A stretch of 6,674 bases of DNA from Opitutaceae bacterium (GTDB lineage: Bacteria; Verrucomicrobiota; Verrucomicrobiae; Opitutales; Opitutaceae). The notes under the pieces are model-generated. The model saw nothing but the letters and a program-made list of their open reading frames with translations, did no database searches and was not told where the DNA came from. Positions 5,175 through 6,674 of the stretch are shown piece by piece (position 1 is the first letter of the stretch; the number at the start of each line of letters is the position of its first letter). The stretch covers positions 1-6,674 of the forward strand of contig JAISAX010000172.1 of assembly GCA_031266495.1 (NCBI GenBank). Reading direction: 5' to 3'. Made by a program: the position numbers and the translations under genes.

Positions 5175-5981
5175 TCATCCGAGCTTGCGGGCCACGAGGC
5201 TGAGGCGGGGCCACCACCAGGTGATCTTGCCGTTTTCCTCCGCGAGCCGGAGCGCGATGCGAACGGATTTTTGTACGGTGCGGACGGCTTCGAGCACCCG
5301 CGTGCGGTTTTCCGGCGGGGTGGCGGCGGTTTCGAAATACCACTCGAGATCGGGCTGCTTGAACGGAAACAGCTCCGAGCGGAGGATCGTCAGGACGCCG
5401 GTGGCGCGGACCAGGTCCTCCTAGGCGGCGCGTGAGAGAAAACGGCCGTGGCTCGGGTCGCGCCATTTTTCCACGCGGTGCAGCCACGCTTCGGTTTCGG
5501 GCGAGTGATCGGGGACGCTGCCGTCGATGAGCAGGAAAAGACCGCCGGGCCGCAGCACGCGGGCGGCCTCGCGCACGAAGCCGGCGGGATCGCTGAAGTG
5601 GTGCGGCGCGATGCGCGACGAGACGAGATCGAAACTCGCGTCGGCAAACGGCAACGCTTCGGCCGGGAAGAGGCTGGTCGCGAGGGTGAAACCGGCGTCG
5701 GCCGCGAGCTGGCGGGCATTTTCGATCATGCGCGGCGCGATGTCGCCGGCCGTGACGTGGTAGCCGAGTCGGGCAAGGTGCAGGGCGGTGTGGCCGCCGC
5801 CGGTGGCGATGTCGAGGGCGGCGCCATGGCCGGCGGCAGGAGAGGGGAGGTCGATGCCGTCGAGCGCGGCAGTGATGTCGGCGGTATCGGCGAGGATGTG
5901 GGTTTTGCCGTAACGGTCGCTCTGGCGATCGAATTGTGCGGCAGCGGCGGCCTGGGCGGCGTCGAGGGCGTCGGGTTTCAT
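5175..5981 (-). pseudogene. Class I SAM-dependent methyltransferase interrupted by an in-frame TAG
   Basis: From ATG 5981 the frame reads 186 residues, meets TAG (plus 5421-5423), then continues 81 more codons without a frameshift to TGA at 5175. That is 268 codons in all, a normal length for this UbiE/COQ5-like family. Motif I is ALDIATGGGHTALHLA (55-70), with acidic D80 after strand 2. ALPFADASFDLVSSRIAPHH (109-128) and REAARVLRPGGLFLLIDGSV (137-156) complete the SAM fold. Past the TAG, ELFPFKQPDLEWYFETAATP and a C-terminal WWWPRLSLVARK look like conserved family sequence rather than noise. The residue lost is probably Trp (TGG to TAG; RAA-W-EDLV), by inference. The N-terminal product alone keeps the SAM-binding fold but lacks the C-terminal helices and last strand. 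Substrate unknown. It follows lpxB in the same orientation, 151 nt on. The start has no clear Shine-Dalgarno. Recent decay and sequencing error are both possible. Confidence 0.8.
5421..5423 (-). other. Premature amber codon (TAG) in the methyltransferase gene
   Basis: On the minus strand the codon sits between SRAA and EDLVRA. The plus strand shows the word CCTAGG. All flanking codons remain in one frame on both sides, so a single base substitution explains it. Confidence 0.85.
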
Positions 5982-6132
5982 GAGGGTGCGGTGGATGTCG
6001 TCGATGACGATCTTACGCTCGCCGGAGTGATAACGGAAATACTTGTTGAGCCTCCGGTGATGCCTGGCGGGAATGAAGCCGCTCCCCGCAGGGCCTATGC
6101 ACGGGCGGGCGTCATCCGGCGCGGTGGTCTCT
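5982..6132. other. Gap between lpxB and the methyltransferase
   Basis: The 151 bases between the lpxB stop and the methyltransferase ATG are open in the methyltransferase frame but contain no in-frame ATG except one far upstream inside lpxB. I see no SD, clear promoter or terminator. The conceptual translation just before the ATG (KYFRYHSGERKIVIDDIH) is not obviously random, so an unusual upstream start cannot be fully excluded. Confidence 0.4.
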
Positions 6133-6674
6133 TCATAGATGCCGGAGCACCCAGTCCGTGGCTGTGCCGGAGGCGGGCTGACGGAGGAGGGCGCGGAGGC
6201 GGGCGGCCTGCTCGCGGGTGCGGGCGAGGCGGGCGGGGCGTTTTTCGGGGTCGAGACAATCGCGCAGCTCGCCGGCAAGGGCTTCGGGCGTGGCGGCGTT
6301 TTGCAGGTATTCGGGGTACATCGGCTCGCGCAGCAGCAGGTTGGAAATGCCGAGGTACGGGATTTTTACGAGCATCCGCCCGAGCAGGTACGTGAGCGGA
6401 TTGGCGCGGTAGGCGATGGCGCCGGGGATCTCCGCCAGCGCCACGTGCAACGACATCGTGCCGCTGCTCATGAGCACGGCGGAGGCCGGGACAGGCGCGT
6501 CGTGTTCGCCGGTTTTCCGGAAATGCAGCCGGCGCGGCGGCGCGGGCGAGGCGGGAGGAGCGGGAGGCGCGGGAGGTAATGTGTTTTTAATGACGCGCAG
6601 GATGGTGTCGCTCGGGTAAAGGACGAGGGCGTCGCGCGTGTCGAGGGCATCGCTGCGCGGGGGGGGGGGGGGGG
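6133..6674 (-). CDS. lpxB: Lipid-A-disaccharide synthase, C-terminal part (runs off the right edge)
   Basis: LpxB joins UDP-2,3-diacylglucosamine and 2,3-diacylglucosamine 1-phosphate to make the lipid A disaccharide at the inner face of the cytoplasmic membrane. The frame is open on the minus strand from the window edge to TGA at 6133. It contains the family's C-terminal block: ASAVLMSSGTMSL, then IAYRANPLTYLLGRMLVKIP and YLGISNLLLREPMYPEYLQ. These correspond to E. coli ALLASGTAALE, VVGYRMKPFTFWLAKRLVK and VSLPNLLAGRELVKELLQ. The part nearer the edge is atypical: a Pro/Ala-rich run (plus about 6535-6576) separates VLYPSDTILRVIKN from RRLHFRKTGEHDAP, and the last 16 bases are G (poly-Pro if translated). 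The catalytic N-terminal half is outside the window. The SGT block is strong; the proline-rich insert could be a real linker or a sign of poor sequence near a contig end. Confidence 0.82.
   Translation of the reverse strand, partial: PPPPPRSDALDTRDALVLYPSDTILRVIKNTLPPAPPAPPASPAPPRRLHFRKTGEHDAPVPASAVLMSSGTMSLHVALAEIPGAIAYRANPLTYLLGRMLVKIPYLGISNLLLREPMYPEYLQNAATPEALAGELRDCLDPEKRPARLARTREQAARLRALLRQPASGTATDWVLRHL
6659..6674. repeat. Terminal G16 homopolymer
   Basis: The window ends in 16 consecutive G. On the coding strand of lpxB this would encode Pro repeats. A homopolymer exactly at the edge is typical of an assembly break or a polymerase artefact, so bases here should not be trusted. Confidence 0.7.

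Noticed and set aside
5421..5423. TAG read as pyrrolysine or by a recoded amber tRNA
   Set aside because: Pyrrolysine is known from methylamine methyltransferases of a few lineages, which this protein is not. Nothing else in the window suggests amber recoding, and a point mutation is simpler.
5448..6395. 315-codon plus-strand open frame over the methyltransferase and lpxB
   Set aside because: Gly/Arg-rich shadow frame opposite recognisable genes on the minus strand.

Overview
The window looks like a high-GC accessory stretch of a Verrucomicrobiota chromosome, most likely from the Opitutae. No single gene proves this. The combination does suggest it: a PEP-CTERM protein, a prepilin-like protein with an Ala-Phe cleavage site, two LacI-type regulators (the second with the divergent hinge and core I associate with Opitutae regulators), and an LpxB gene that implies a lipid-A outer membrane. 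The last 16 bases are pure G, so the right edge may be a contig end.

Layout. The left edge, 1-228 (-), holds the first 76 codons of a type IV pilin/pseudopilin-like protein. A (GT)n/G13 tract separates it from a PEP-CTERM exported protein at 303-1085 (-). Divergent from that gene run, on the plus strand, a small ribbon-helix-helix antitoxin-like gene without a toxin (1329-1595) and two LacI-family regulators (1632-2696 and 2979-4031). A perfect TTACCGGTAA palindrome lies just before the first lacI start. Near-matches lie in the putative promoter of the PEP-CTERM gene and just before the second lacI, so a small local regulon is possible but unproven.

The 1143 bases between the second lacI (+) and the convergent methyltransferase gene (-) hold no protein gene. 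They are a pile-up of repeats: G-runs able to form a quadruplex, a 35-bp inverted pair of heptanucleotide (ACYGAAY) arrays, a short perfect GC hairpin, a 15-bp perfect inverted repeat, and a group II intron of about 754 nt (4386-5139) without a reverse transcriptase gene.

On the right, in minus-strand order, are the 3' part of lpxB (6133 to the edge) and then a class I SAM-dependent methyltransferase (5175-5981). The methyltransferase is split by one in-frame TAG; a recognisable C-terminal part continues in the same frame for 81 codons. The most interesting items are the ORF-less intron and its docking site, the inverted heptad arrays, and the single-codon interruption of the methyltransferase.
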